Shown here piece after piece: positions 23,271 to 31,610 of a DNA stretch of 64,000 bases. The position numbers were made by a program, and so were the translations under genes. Within the stretch, counting starts at the first letter, position 1. The number at the start of each line of letters is the position of its first letter. The stretch comes from JAXMEQ01 sp046348225 (GTDB lineage: Bacteria > Pseudomonadota > Gammaproteobacteria > Burkholderiales > Burkholderiaceae_C), in the NCBI GenBank assembly GCA_046348225.1, contig JAXMEQ010000003.1:62001-126000 (forward strand), given 5' to 3'. Below the pieces are notes generated by a model. It worked only from the letters and a program-made list of their open reading frames with translations, had not been told where the DNA came from and did not search any database.

Positions 23271-24367
23271 TCCGCAGGGCCTTCGCGATCACAGGCCTGT
23301 TGCTGCTGGCGGCAGCAGCCTATCTCTGCTTGTGGCCGGTGCCCATCGACCCGGTGAACTGGCCGGCCCCCATGCCGCCCGGCTACAGCGGGCCGCATGC
23401 GACAAACAACCGGCTGGCCAACCTGAAACTGATCGACCTGGGCAACGAGAGTGGCCCCGAGCACGTGGTGGTCGGACCCGACGGCAAGCTCTACACCACG
23501 GTCGCGAGCGGCAACATCCTGCGCATGAACCTTGACGGCAGTGCACAGGAGGTGTTTGCCAGCACGGGCGGGCGGGTGCTGGGCTTTGACTTCGACGCAG
23601 CCGGCAACCTGATTGCTGCCGACGCCTACCGGGGCCTGCTGTCCATCAGCCCGCAACGGCAGGTCACGGTGCTGGCGGACCAGGTGGACGGCGATCCGAT
23701 CCGCTACGCCGACGCCGTGGTGGTGGCGCCCGACGGCACCCTGTACTTCAGCGACGCCTCCACCCGCTTCGGCGCCAGGGAATGGGGCGGTACCTTTGAA
23801 GCCAGTGTGCTGGATATCCTGGAACAGTCGTCCAGCGGCCGGGTGCTGGCCTACGACCCGGCCAGAAAGTCCACCCGGGTGGTCGCCCGTGGCATCGCCT
23901 TTGCCAACGGGGTCGCGCTGAGCCAGGACGGCCGCAGCCTGTTCGTCGCCGAGACCGGCAAGTACCGCATCTGGCAGGTACCGGTGGACGCGAAGGCCGT
24001 TGACATCACACAGGGTGGCGCGGGCGCCAGGCTGCTGTTTGACAACCTGCCCGGCTACCCCGACAACCTGATGCGGGGGCTGGACGGGCGGATCTGGGTC
24101 GGTCTGGTCAAGCCGCGCAACCCGACGGTGGACCGCCTGGCCACGCAGCCCTTCCTGCGCAAGCTGACGCTGCGGCTGCCACGTGCAATGTGGCCCATCC
24201 CCAGGGCCTACGGCCATGTGATGGCGTTCACCGAAGACGGGAAAGTGGTGGCCGACCTGCAGGACCCGACCGGCGCCTACCCGGAGACCACTGCGGTCAC
24301 GCAAACAGCAGACCGGCTCTACATCCAGAGCCTGCATGCCAGGGGGCTGGGCTGGCTGCCCAAATAG
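23267..24367 (+). CDS. SMP-30/strictosidine-synthase-like beta-propeller protein, membrane anchored
   Basis: The 366-residue protein begins with one hydrophobic helix (AFAITGLLLLAAAAYLCLWP), probably an uncleaved anchor. Six-bladed propeller repeats follow: HVVVGPDGKLYTTVASG, GFDFDAAGNLIAADAYRGLL, ADAVVVAPDGTLYFSDASTR, GVALSQDGRSLFVAETG. Related proteins are lactonases or esterases, though many have unknown substrates. Overlap with the mnmH stop implies cotranscription, but no functional link is obvious. Confidence 0.83.
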   Translation: MIRRAFAITGLLLLAAAAYLCLWPVPIDPVNWPAPMPPGYSGPHATNNRLANLKLIDLGNESGPEHVVVGPDGKLYTTVASGNILRMNLDGSAQEVFASTGGRVLGFDFDAAGNLIAADAYRGLLSISPQRQVTVLADQVDGDPIRYADAVVVAPDGTLYFSDASTRFGAREWGGTFEASVLDILEQSSSGRVLAYDPARKSTRVVARGIAFANGVALSQDGRSLFVAETGKYRIWQVPVDAKAVDITQGGAGARLLFDNLPGYPDNLMRGLDGRIWVGLVKPRNPTVDRLATQPFLRKLTLRLPRAMWPIPRAYGHVMAFTEDGKVVADLQDPTGAYPETTAVTQTADRLYIQSLHARGLGWLPK

Positions 24368-24568
24368 TCAGGGCTGGGCGGGAGTGTCGGGCGTCCCGCC
24401 AGGCGCAGCACCTGCATCACTGCCAGTGCCCTCGTCGTCCGGCAAGGGCTCGCCATCGGGGCCATGGCCGGATTTTCGTTCAGCCTTGGCTTTGAGCTTT
24501 TCTTCCTTCTTGCGCTTCTTGGCCAGCTCTTTCTGCCGTTTTTCGTATCCGTAATTGGGTGTGGCCAC
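24368..24568 (-). CDS. Small Lys/Glu-rich conserved protein
   Basis: The 66-residue soluble protein begins MATPNYGYEKRQKELAKKRK and continues as a highly basic helix, then an acidic Gly/Asp/Pro tail. Small proteins with this start are common in Burkholderiales, function unknown. It lies 80 bases downstream of the metC-like gene on the same strand. The charge pattern suggests nucleic-acid or ribosome contact, which is speculative. Confidence 0.7.
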   Translation of the reverse strand: MATPNYGYEKRQKELAKKRKKEEKLKAKAERKSGHGPDGEPLPDDEGTGSDAGAAPGGTPDTPAQP

Positions 24569-24648
24569 AGGGCAGTCCGTTTCTTTCGTCTATAGGGCGC
24601 ACTGTAAGCGATAAACCCGGTCGCGCCAAAGGGGCCGGGGCCGGCGCG

Positions 24649-25863
24649 TCAGAGCGTCGCCAGCGCCGCCGCCAGGTCGGCCTGCAGGTCCTGCACATCC
24701 TCCAGCCCGATGGAAAAGCGCACCAGCACGCCCGCGTGCGGCCAGTGCGGCCGCATGGACGGCACGTCGTACGGCACCACCAGGCTGACCGGCCCGCCCC
24801 ACGAGTAGCCCAGCTTGAAGAGCCGCAGGGCGTCGCAGAAGGCGTCGACCTGCGCCGGGCTGTAGCGCCCGTCAAACACCACCGAGAACAGGCCAGCCGC
24901 CAGACTGTCGCCACCGCCCTGCCCGTCTTCGGTGCACAGGGCGCGCCAGTGGTCGTGGCCCGGCGAGCCCGAAAACGCAGGGTGCAGCAGTTGGGCCACC
25001 TGCGGCTGTTGCTGCAGCCAGGTGGCGAGCGTGCGCGCGGCAGCGTCCTGCGCGCGGTAGCGCAAGCCGATGCTCGGCAAGGCACGCAGCACCGCCTCGG
25101 CGTCATTGGCGCCCACACCCCAACCCAGCCGCATGTGCGAGAGCTTGAGTTTCAGGTGCAGCGCTTCGTCGCGCGTGACCACGCTTCCCATCAGCACATC
25201 ACCGCCACCGCTGGGGTACTTGGTCAGGGCCTGGATCACGATGTCGGCCCCGCTGCCGGGCGTGAAGCGCGCACCGCGGCCGAGGTCAAAGCCGTTGAAC
25301 GCGAGGCCCGCGCCCCAGGTGTTGTCGAGTGCGGTGGTGACGCCGCGCTGGCGGCATATGTGCGCCTGGTGGGCCAGCGGTGGGAACTCCATGGTCACCG
25401 AGCCGGGCGCCTCCAGCCACACCAGCCGGGTGCGCGGGCCGATGCGCGCTTCCAGGTCGGCGGGGTTCATGGCGTCGTAGAGCTGGTGGCTGATGCCCCA
25501 CTGGGCCAGCTCGCCTTCTGCCAGCGCCTTGTTGGGGCCGTAGGCGTTGTCGGGAATCAGCACTTCGTCACCTGCCTTGAGCAGGGCCAGGTTGACACAG
25601 GCGATCGCCGCCAGGCCACTGGGCAGCAGCACGCACTGGTGGCCGCCCTCCAGCGACGCGATGCGTTCCTCCAGCACAAACGTGGTGGGCGTGCCGTGCA
25701 GCCCGTAGGTATAGCCGTGCTTGTGTTTCCAGTCGCGCGCGCGCATCGCCGCGACGTTGGGGAAGATGACGGTGGAGGCCTTGTAGACGCCCGGCTGCGG
25801 GGCGTCGAAGCCAGCCGGCGGCTGGTACGGGTGGTGAATCAGGAAGGTGGACGGCTTGGTCAT
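24649..25863 (-). CDS. metC: Cystathionine beta-lyase-type PLP enzyme (Cys/Met metabolism family)
   Basis: The 404-residue protein has the fold-type I PLP hallmarks: YTYGLHGTPTTFVLEERIASLEGG, VLLPSGLAAIACVNLALL, ALDNTWGAGLAFNGF, and the Schiff-base lysine in QALTKYPSGGGDVLMG. The late segment FKLGYSWGGPVSLVVP with the final RFSIGLEDVQDL is typical of bacterial cystathionine beta-lyases. It would release homocysteine, pyruvate and ammonia from cystathionine. The gamma-synthase and gamma-lyase relatives are the alternatives. Confidence 0.88.
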   Translation of the reverse strand: MTKPSTFLIHHPYQPPAGFDAPQPGVYKASTVIFPNVAAMRARDWKHKHGYTYGLHGTPTTFVLEERIASLEGGHQCVLLPSGLAAIACVNLALLKAGDEVLIPDNAYGPNKALAEGELAQWGISHQLYDAMNPADLEARIGPRTRLVWLEAPGSVTMEFPPLAHQAHICRQRGVTTALDNTWGAGLAFNGFDLGRGARFTPGSGADIVIQALTKYPSGGGDVLMGSVVTRDEALHLKLKLSHMRLGWGVGANDAEAVLRALPSIGLRYRAQDAAARTLATWLQQQPQVAQLLHPAFSGSPGHDHWRALCTEDGQGGGDSLAAGLFSVVFDGRYSPAQVDAFCDALRLFKLGYSWGGPVSLVVPYDVPSMRPHWPHAGVLVRFSIGLEDVQDLQADLAAALATL

Positions 25864-25897
25864 GCGGGAATGTTAGCCGCCCGCGAGGCCCGAGGCC

Positions 25898-26422
25898 TCA
25901 GACCTTCCACTTCTCCAGCAGCTTCTCGGGCGACAGGTTGTCGTAACCCTCGAACGGCTGGTGAATCCAGGGGTTGGTGGGCAGGAACTCCACCGAATAG
26001 TCGGGCGTGAATGCCGAGACGCCCTTGGTCCAGATCACGGCGCTGCGCAGCTCCGTGATGGGCTGGTAGCTGGTCTTCAGCAGCTTGATCACCGCATTGA
26101 GCGTGTGGCCGGAGTCCGCCAGGTCGTCCACCAGCAGCACCTTGCCGGCAATCTCCCCTTGCGGTGTGGTGATGTAGCGGGCGATGTCCAGGTGACCCTG
26201 CACCGTGCCGGCGTCGGCGCGGTAGGAGCTGGTGGACATGATGGCCAGCGGCTTGTTGAAGATGCGCGACAGGATGTCGCCGGGCCGCATGCCGCCCCGC
26301 GCCAGGCACAGGATGGTGTCGAACTGCCAGCCCGACTGGTGCACCCGGATGGCGAGTTTCTCGATCAGGTTGTGGTACTCGTCATAGCTCACGTAAAGGT
26401 GCTTGCCGTCTTCCGTCAACAT
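25898..26422 (-). CDS. Purine-type phosphoribosyltransferase (hypoxanthine/xanthine-like)
   Basis: The 174-residue type I PRTase has the PRPP-binding motif KVLLVDDLADSGHTLNAVI and an N-terminal substrate hood region. CLARGGMRPGDILSRIF precedes the conserved Ser/Tyr loop TSSYRAD. Placement directly after purA (70-base gap) supports purine salvage, converting a free base to its nucleotide with PRPP. It is of the short Gpt-like kind; base preference is not visible. The gap to purA contains repeat copy B. Confidence 0.85.
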   Translation of the reverse strand: MLTEDGKHLYVSYDEYHNLIEKLAIRVHQSGWQFDTILCLARGGMRPGDILSRIFNKPLAIMSTSSYRADAGTVQGHLDIARYITTPQGEIAGKVLLVDDLADSGHTLNAVIKLLKTSYQPITELRSAVIWTKGVSAFTPDYSVEFLPTNPWIHQPFEGYDNLSPEKLLEKWKV

Positions 26423-26429
26423 GGGTTCT

Positions 26430-26477
26430 GCTCCTGTTTTGATAGCGGGTTACGCAATGGGGACGCGGGCTACAGCC
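26430..26477 (+). repeat. Dispersed hairpin repeat, copy B (purA-phosphoribosyltransferase gap)
   Basis: GATAGCGGGTTACGCAATGG followed by GGACGCGGGCTACAGCC aligns base for base over most positions with the copy in bamB (35646-35680). The left stem arm is weak (GCTCC), the loop T-rich (TGTTTT). Unlike the copies in genes, this one fills the intergenic space just upstream of the phosphoribosyltransferase start. Confidence 0.75.
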
Positions 26478-26492
26478 GTTTCTGATACTGGA

Positions 26493-27824
26493 TCAGTCGG
26501 GCAGATAGGGGTGGCGCATCATGATCGTGTGGTCGCGGTCGGGGCTGGTGGAGATCATGTCGATCGGCACACCCGTGACCTGCTTGATGCGCTGCAGGTA
26601 CAGCCGCGCGTTCACCGGCAGCTTGTCGTACTGGGTGATGCCCACCGTCGATTCGCTCCAGCCTTCCATGGTTTCGTACACCGGCTTGCAGCGCGAGATC
26701 TCGTCGGCGCCCATGGGCAGGATGTCGGTGTACTCGCCGTCCAGCTCGTAGCCGGTGCACAGCTTGAGTTCCTTCAGGCCGTCCAGCACGTCCAGCTTGG
26801 TGATGCACAGGCCGCTCAGGCCATTGACCTGCGCGCTGCGCTTGAGCAGCGCCGCGTCGAACCAGCCGCAACGCCGGCTGCGCCCGGTGGTGACGCCCTT
26901 CTCGGCGCCCACGGTGCTCATGTGCCAGCCGGGCGTGCCTTCCTTTTCCCATTCCAGCTCGGTCGGGAACGGGCCGCCGCCCACGCGCGTGCAATACGCC
27001 TTGGTGATGCCCAGGATGTAGTGCAGCATGCCCGGGCCCACGCCGGAGCCGGCCGCCGCGTTGCCGGCCACGCAGTTGCTGGAGGTGACATACGGATACG
27101 TGCCATGGTCCACATCCAGCAGCGTGCCCTGGGCGCCTTCGAACAGCAGGTTGGCGCCGCGCAGGTGGGCCTCGTTGAGCTCGCGCGAGACGTCGGCCAT
27201 CATGGGCTTGAGCAGCTCGGCGTGCCGCATGGCCTCGTCGAAGACGGCGTCAAAGTCGATCGCCGGGGCGCCCAGCACCTGGGTCAGCACATGGTTGTGC
27301 AGGTCCAGCAGCACGCGCAGCTTCTCGGCAAAGCGCTGGGGATGCTTCAGGTCCTGCACACGCAGGGCCCGGCGGGCGATCTTGTCCTCGTAGGCCGGGC
27401 CGATGCCGCGGCCGGTGGTGCCGATCTTTTCGTTGCCGCCCTTTTCGCGATAGGCCTCGCGCGCCACGTCCAGCGCGGCATGGAACGGCAGGATCAGCGG
27501 GCAGGCCTCGCTGATGCGCAGGCGCGAACGCACTTCCACACCGGCTTTCTCCAGCCCTTCAATCTCCTCGAACAGCTTGCCGGCCGACAGCACCACGCCG
27601 TTGCCGATGTAGCACTTGACGCCCGGGCGCATGATGCCGCTGGGGATCAGGTGCAGTGCGGTCTTGATGCCGTTGATGACCAGCGTGTGGCCCGCGTTGT
27701 GGCCGCCCTGGAAGCGCACCACCCCCTGCGCCATCTCGGTCAGCCAGTCCACCAGCTTGCCCTTGCCCTCGTCACCCCACTGGGTGCCGACGACCACTAC
27801 GTTGCGACCTTTGGTTGCGTTCAT
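26493..27824 (-). CDS. purA: Adenylosuccinate synthetase
   Basis: The 443-residue enzyme joins IMP and aspartate using GTP. The start at 27824 (MNATKGRNVVVVGTQWGDEG) places the P-loop WGDEGKGK at the usual position; earlier in-frame codons belong to the hisZ gap. Further landmarks: GGHNAGHT, IGTTGRGIGPAYEDK, EGAQGTLLDVDHGTYPYVTS, TGRSRRCGWFD and the C-terminal TSPDRDHTI. It is 17 bases downstream of hisZ, a fixed pair in beta-proteobacteria. Confidence 0.97.
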   Translation of the reverse strand: MNATKGRNVVVVGTQWGDEGKGKLVDWLTEMAQGVVRFQGGHNAGHTLVINGIKTALHLIPSGIMRPGVKCYIGNGVVLSAGKLFEEIEGLEKAGVEVRSRLRISEACPLILPFHAALDVAREAYREKGGNEKIGTTGRGIGPAYEDKIARRALRVQDLKHPQRFAEKLRVLLDLHNHVLTQVLGAPAIDFDAVFDEAMRHAELLKPMMADVSRELNEAHLRGANLLFEGAQGTLLDVDHGTYPYVTSSNCVAGNAAAGSGVGPGMLHYILGITKAYCTRVGGGPFPTELEWEKEGTPGWHMSTVGAEKGVTTGRSRRCGWFDAALLKRSAQVNGLSGLCITKLDVLDGLKELKLCTGYELDGEYTDILPMGADEISRCKPVYETMEGWSESTVGITQYDKLPVNARLYLQRIKQVTGVPIDMISTSPDRDHTIMMRHPYLPD

Positions 27825-27841
27825 CTCGACTCTTGGAAACA

Positions 27842-28990
27842 TCAAATGGCTTGCACGACCCACTGGCCCGCGGCTGACACCAGCTCGCGGTCGCAGTGGA
27901 ACTCATCAATCTCGCTCTCGTGGCCTGGCAGCACACACACCACGGTCTCGCCGCGCTGGCGCAGGCTGGCGATGGCGGCGCGCAAATCGGCCGCCTCGCC
28001 CCACGGCGCGCGGATCGCCGCACGCAACGGACGCGGCGGCACCACGCCCACCAATTCACGCACATCCAGGCTGAAGCCCACCGCCGGCCGCTTGCGGCCA
28101 AACACCGCACCCACTTCGTCGTAGCGGCCGCCACGCACCAGCGCGTCGCTGGCGCCCGGGGTATAGATGCCGAAGCGCACGCCGCTGTAATAGGCATAGC
28201 CACGCGCATCGGCAAGGTCAAAGCTGACTTTCACATCCCCGAGCTGGCTGGCCACCCACTTCAAATTTGATAGCGCCTCACGCAGCGGCGGTGCGGGTTG
28301 CAGGACTTTTTCGGCCTCAACCAGGACGGAGGCATCGCCATACAGGCGCACCAGCGCCAACAGGCTGTCGCGCACCGCGGCAGGAAAGCCGCGGGACAGG
28401 GCCGAAAGTTCGCTGCCGTCCTTGGCGGCCAGCGCCGCGTGCACGCGTGCCAGCGTGGCGGCGTTGAGGGGAACACCGGCCAGCACTGATTCGACAATGC
28501 GCGCGTCGCCAAGATCGACCGTCACGTTGCTCAGCCGGGCCGCGCGCAGGCAGTCGAGTGCCAGCAACAGGGCTTCAAGGTCGGCTTCCGGGCCGGCATG
28601 GCCGTAGATCTCGGCGCCGAATTGCAGTGGTTCACGCGTGGCGTGCGGCCGGTCCGGCCGCGTGTGCAACACCGGCCCGCAATAGCACAGCCGGGCCACA
28701 CCCTGGCGGTTGAGCAGGTGCGCATCGATGCGGGCCACCTGGGGCGTGGTATCCGCTCGCAGGCCCATCATGCGGCCGGAGAGCTGGTCCACCAGTTTGA
28801 AGGTCTGCAAGTCGAGCGCCTCGCCAGTGCCGGTGAGCAGCGACTCCAGATGCTCCAGCAACGGCGGCATCACCAGCTCGTAGCCATAGCCACGGGCCGT
28901 GTCGAGCAGTTCGCGACGCAGTTCTTCGATGTGCCGGGCCTCGGAAGGCAAAACATCGGCGATGTGATCCGGCAGGACCCAGGCAGACAT
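27842..28990 (-). CDS. hisZ: ATP phosphoribosyltransferase regulatory subunit
   Basis: The 382-residue HisRS-like paralogue has class II synthetase motifs (LRADTTPQVARI, YYSGVRFGIYTPG, GGRYDEVGAVFG, VGFSLDVREL) but lacks the tRNA-binding C-domain. HisZ binds short HisG and makes it histidine-responsive; HisG is not in this window. Residues ~229-243 are encoded by repeat copy C (QPAPPLREALSNLKW), in an otherwise family-typical protein. Confidence 0.94.
   Translation of the reverse strand: MSAWVLPDHIADVLPSEARHIEELRRELLDTARGYGYELVMPPLLEHLESLLTGTGEALDLQTFKLVDQLSGRMMGLRADTTPQVARIDAHLLNRQGVARLCYCGPVLHTRPDRPHATREPLQFGAEIYGHAGPEADLEALLLALDCLRAARLSNVTVDLGDARIVESVLAGVPLNAATLARVHAALAAKDGSELSALSRGFPAAVRDSLLALVRLYGDASVLVEAEKVLQPAPPLREALSNLKWVASQLGDVKVSFDLADARGYAYYSGVRFGIYTPGASDALVRGGRYDEVGAVFGRKRPAVGFSLDVRELVGVVPPRPLRAAIRAPWGEAADLRAAIASLRQRGETVVCVLPGHESEIDEFHCDRELVSAAGQWVVQAI
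28262..28310 (+). repeat. Dispersed hairpin repeat, copy C (inside hisZ)
   Basis: CAAATTTGATAGCGCCTCAC GCAG-C-GGCGGTGCGGGTTGCAGGACTTTTT follows the family tail closely. The left stem arm is replaced by CAAATTTG. It is antisense to hisZ and keeps the reading frame open. Confidence 0.65.
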
Positions 28991-29060
28991 GGGATTTGGG
29001 GGGCTGTTAAAAACGGTATTTTACCGGGCTCGCGGACCCGGCCTGGCCGGCGGCCAGTGC

Positions 29061-29249
29061 TCAGGTCAGAAGCCAGAGCAACAGCAGCCCGCCGGCCACG
29101 CTGCACAGGCCGAAGAACCGCAGTTGCCCGTCCTGCAGCAACAGCAATTTCTGGAACATGTTGCGCCAGCCCGCCGGCGCGATCAGCGGAAACAGCCCTT
29201 CCAGCACCAGCACCAGGGCCAGCGCGGCCCAGAAGGTGTCGCCGTCCAA
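29061..29249 (-). CDS. DUF2065 small inner-membrane protein
   Basis: 62 residues with two hydrophobic helices (FWAALALVLVLEGLFPLIAP and FFGLCSVAGGLLLLWLL) joined by GWRNMFQKLLLLQDGQLR. This is the DUF2065 pattern, and the gene regularly follows hflC. It is 3 bases downstream of hflC and probably cotranscribed. Function unknown; association with the HflKC/FtsH complex is a guess from conserved position. Confidence 0.85.
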   Translation of the reverse strand: MDGDTFWAALALVLVLEGLFPLIAPAGWRNMFQKLLLLQDGQLRFFGLCSVAGGLLLLWLLT

Positions 29250-29252
29250 GGC

Positions 29253-30161
29253 CTACTTCTTCGCTGCCGGCGCCGCCGCTGCGGCGTTGCCGCCATTGCG
29301 GAAGGTGCGGAAGAACTCCGACGACGACGGGTCCACCACCATCACGTCGCTCTTCTTGTTGAAGCTGGCCTTGTAGGCGTCCAGGCTGCGGTAGAACTGG
29401 GCGAACTGCGGGTCGCGGCCAAACGCGTCGGCGTAAAGGCGGGCGGCCTCGGCATCGCCCTCACCCTTGATTTTCTGGGCATCGCGGTAGGCATTGGCCA
29501 CCGTCACCTCGCGCTGGCGGTCGGCATCGGCGCGGATCTTCTCGCCCTCCGCCGCGCCGGTGGAACGAAGCTCGTTGGCCACGCGCTTGCGTTCGGCTTC
29601 CATGCGGCGGTACACCGACTCGGTGATGGCGTCCACATAGTCGGCGCGCGTCAGGCGCACGTCCACGATGTCGATGCCCCAGTTCTTGCTGCGCACCTTT
29701 TCCTGCACTTCACGCTTGACTTCAGCCATCAGCGGTTCGCGCTTGGTGGAAATCAGCTCGCGCACGGTGCGCTTGCCGATTTCCTCCTGGAAGGCATTGC
29801 GTACTTCACGGCTGAGCTGGTTGGCACCGGCCGTCTCGTCCACACCAATGGCGCGGATGTAGGCCGATGGATCGGTGATGCGCCAGCGAAGGTACCAGTC
29901 GATCACCAGGCGCTGCTTCTCGGCAGTGAGCACCGGCTCGGTGTCGGTGCTGTCCAGCGTGAGCAGGCGCTTGTCGAGGTACTTGACGTCCTGGAACGGT
30001 GGCGGCAGCTTGAAGTTCAGCCCCGGCTCGGTGATGACTTCCTTGATCTGGCCGAGGGCATAGACCACACCAAACTGGCGCTGGTCCACCACAAACAGTG
30101 TGGAGCTGAGCAGCGCAAGCGCCACCAGCAGGGAAGAGGCGATGAATCCGATTCTGTTCAT
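29253..30161 (-). CDS. hflC: HflC, membrane protease modulator
   Basis: 302 residues: N-terminal membrane anchor (IGFIASSLLVALALLSSTLFV), SPFH/prohibitin domain (DQRQFGVVYALGQIKEVITEPG) and a long charged coiled coil (KRVANELRSTGAAEGEKIRA). An Ala-rich tail ends the protein. With HflK it forms the periplasmic cage around FtsH and limits its proteolysis of membrane proteins. The start lies 9 bases after the hflK stop. Confidence 0.95.
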   Translation of the reverse strand: MNRIGFIASSLLVALALLSSTLFVVDQRQFGVVYALGQIKEVITEPGLNFKLPPPFQDVKYLDKRLLTLDSTDTEPVLTAEKQRLVIDWYLRWRITDPSAYIRAIGVDETAGANQLSREVRNAFQEEIGKRTVRELISTKREPLMAEVKREVQEKVRSKNWGIDIVDVRLTRADYVDAITESVYRRMEAERKRVANELRSTGAAEGEKIRADADRQREVTVANAYRDAQKIKGEGDAEAARLYADAFGRDPQFAQFYRSLDAYKASFNKKSDVMVVDPSSSEFFRTFRNGGNAAAAAPAAKK

Positions 30162-30170
30162 GGATGTCTC

Positions 30171-31568
30171 TCAGCGGGACTCGCGGTCGCGGGTGCGCGA
30201 GCCGTCGCGGGCACGTGAATCTGCGGGTGCGGGGGCCGGGGCACTGGCCCCGGGGGCCAGCGGCGTGCCGCCGGAGGCCGCCGGCGTCGGCTCGATGCTG
30301 GCAGCACCGCCCGCGGCGGTCTGCTGCAGGATCTTGTCGAGCGGCAAGTACAACAGGTTGGAGCCCTGGCGCGACTCCACCAGCACCTTGGTCACGTTGC
30401 CGTAGATCTGCTGCATGGCGTCCAGGTACATGCGGTCACGCGTCACCTGTGGCGCCTTCTGGTATTCCGCCAGCACCGATCGGAAGCGCTGGGCATCACC
30501 CTGGGCCTGGGCCACGATGCGGGCCTTGTAGGCGTCGGCCTCTTCCTTCAGGCGCGACGCCGAGCCCACGGCACGCGGAATCACGTCATTGGCGTAGGCC
30601 TGGGCTTCGTTCTTGGCGCGCTCGCGCTCCTGGCCGGCTTTGAGCACGTCGTCAAACGCCGCCTGGACCTGCTCGGGGGGACGTACGCCACCCTGCTGCA
30701 TGTTGATGCCGACGACTTCGACGCCCACCTTGTAGCGGTCCAGGATGGTCTGCATCAGCTGGCGCACGCGCGGACCGATCTGCTCGCGCTCTTCGCCCAG
30801 TGCGGCGTCCATGCGCATCTTGCCCACCACCTCACGCACGGCGGTCTCCGCAGCCTGCACCACGGCTTCTGCGGGGTTCTTGCTCTCGAACAGGTAGGCC
30901 CGGGCATCGCTCAAGCGGTACTGCACGGCGAGCTTGATTTCGACGATGTTTTCGTCTTCGGTCAGCATGGCCGATTCGCGCAGCCCGGTGGACTTGATGA
31001 TGGTGTCGCGGCCCACATCCACGGAACGGATCTGCGTGACGAACAGCACCTCGTGGCGCTGGATCGGATACGGCAGACGCCAGTTGAAACCGGCGCCCAC
31101 GGTGGACTTGTACTTGCCGAACTGGGTGATAACGGCCTGCTGGCCTTCCTGCACGATGAAGAAGCCGGTGCCCAGCCAGATCAGCACCACCACACCCGCA
31201 ATCAGCCCGGCGCCAATGCCGGCACTCTTCATGTCCGGCTGGAAACCACCCCCACCCCCGCCGAAGCCGCCGCCACCGCCCTCATTGCGGCCCTTGCCGC
31301 GGGCGCCGCCGAAAAGGCCGCCAAGCTTGCGGTTGAAATCACGCCAGAGTTCGTCGAGGTCCGGTGGGCCCTGGTTGGGGCCCTGCCCCCGGCCGCCATG
31401 GTTGTTCTGGGGCGGCGGTGTTTCCGGACGGTTGCCCTCGGGCCGGTTCTCCCCGTCGGTCTTGTTGTCGTCGCCGCCACGGCCCCAACGCGGGTCGTTC
31501 AGGTTGAACATGCCCCTGACCCGGCCTTGCAGGGCGGTCCAGGGCATGCGGGGTAGTTTGAAGTTCAT
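30171..31568 (-). CDS. hflK: HflK, membrane protease modulator
   Basis: 465 residues from ATG 31568. A Gly/Arg/Asn-rich cytoplasmic N-terminus (~1-120, typical of HflK) is followed by one membrane helix (GIGAGLIAGVVVLIWLGTG), an SPFH domain (EGQQAVITQFGKYKSTVGAG) and a coiled coil. The Pro/Ala/Ser-rich C-terminus ends in Arg/Asp/Ser repeats. Partner of HflC around FtsH. The hflX-hflK-hflC order is the conserved one. Confidence 0.95.
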   Translation of the reverse strand: MNFKLPRMPWTALQGRVRGMFNLNDPRWGRGGDDNKTDGENRPEGNRPETPPPQNNHGGRGQGPNQGPPDLDELWRDFNRKLGGLFGGARGKGRNEGGGGGFGGGGGGFQPDMKSAGIGAGLIAGVVVLIWLGTGFFIVQEGQQAVITQFGKYKSTVGAGFNWRLPYPIQRHEVLFVTQIRSVDVGRDTIIKSTGLRESAMLTEDENIVEIKLAVQYRLSDARAYLFESKNPAEAVVQAAETAVREVVGKMRMDAALGEEREQIGPRVRQLMQTILDRYKVGVEVVGINMQQGGVRPPEQVQAAFDDVLKAGQERERAKNEAQAYANDVIPRAVGSASRLKEEADAYKARIVAQAQGDAQRFRSVLAEYQKAPQVTRDRMYLDAMQQIYGNVTKVLVESRQGSNLLYLPLDKILQQTAAGGAASIEPTPAASGGTPLAPGASAPAPAPADSRARDGSRTRDRESR

Positions 31569-31610
31569 TCGGTGCGGTCTCTTTTCTTGTGCTGCCCTGA
31601 TTGTGCCCAA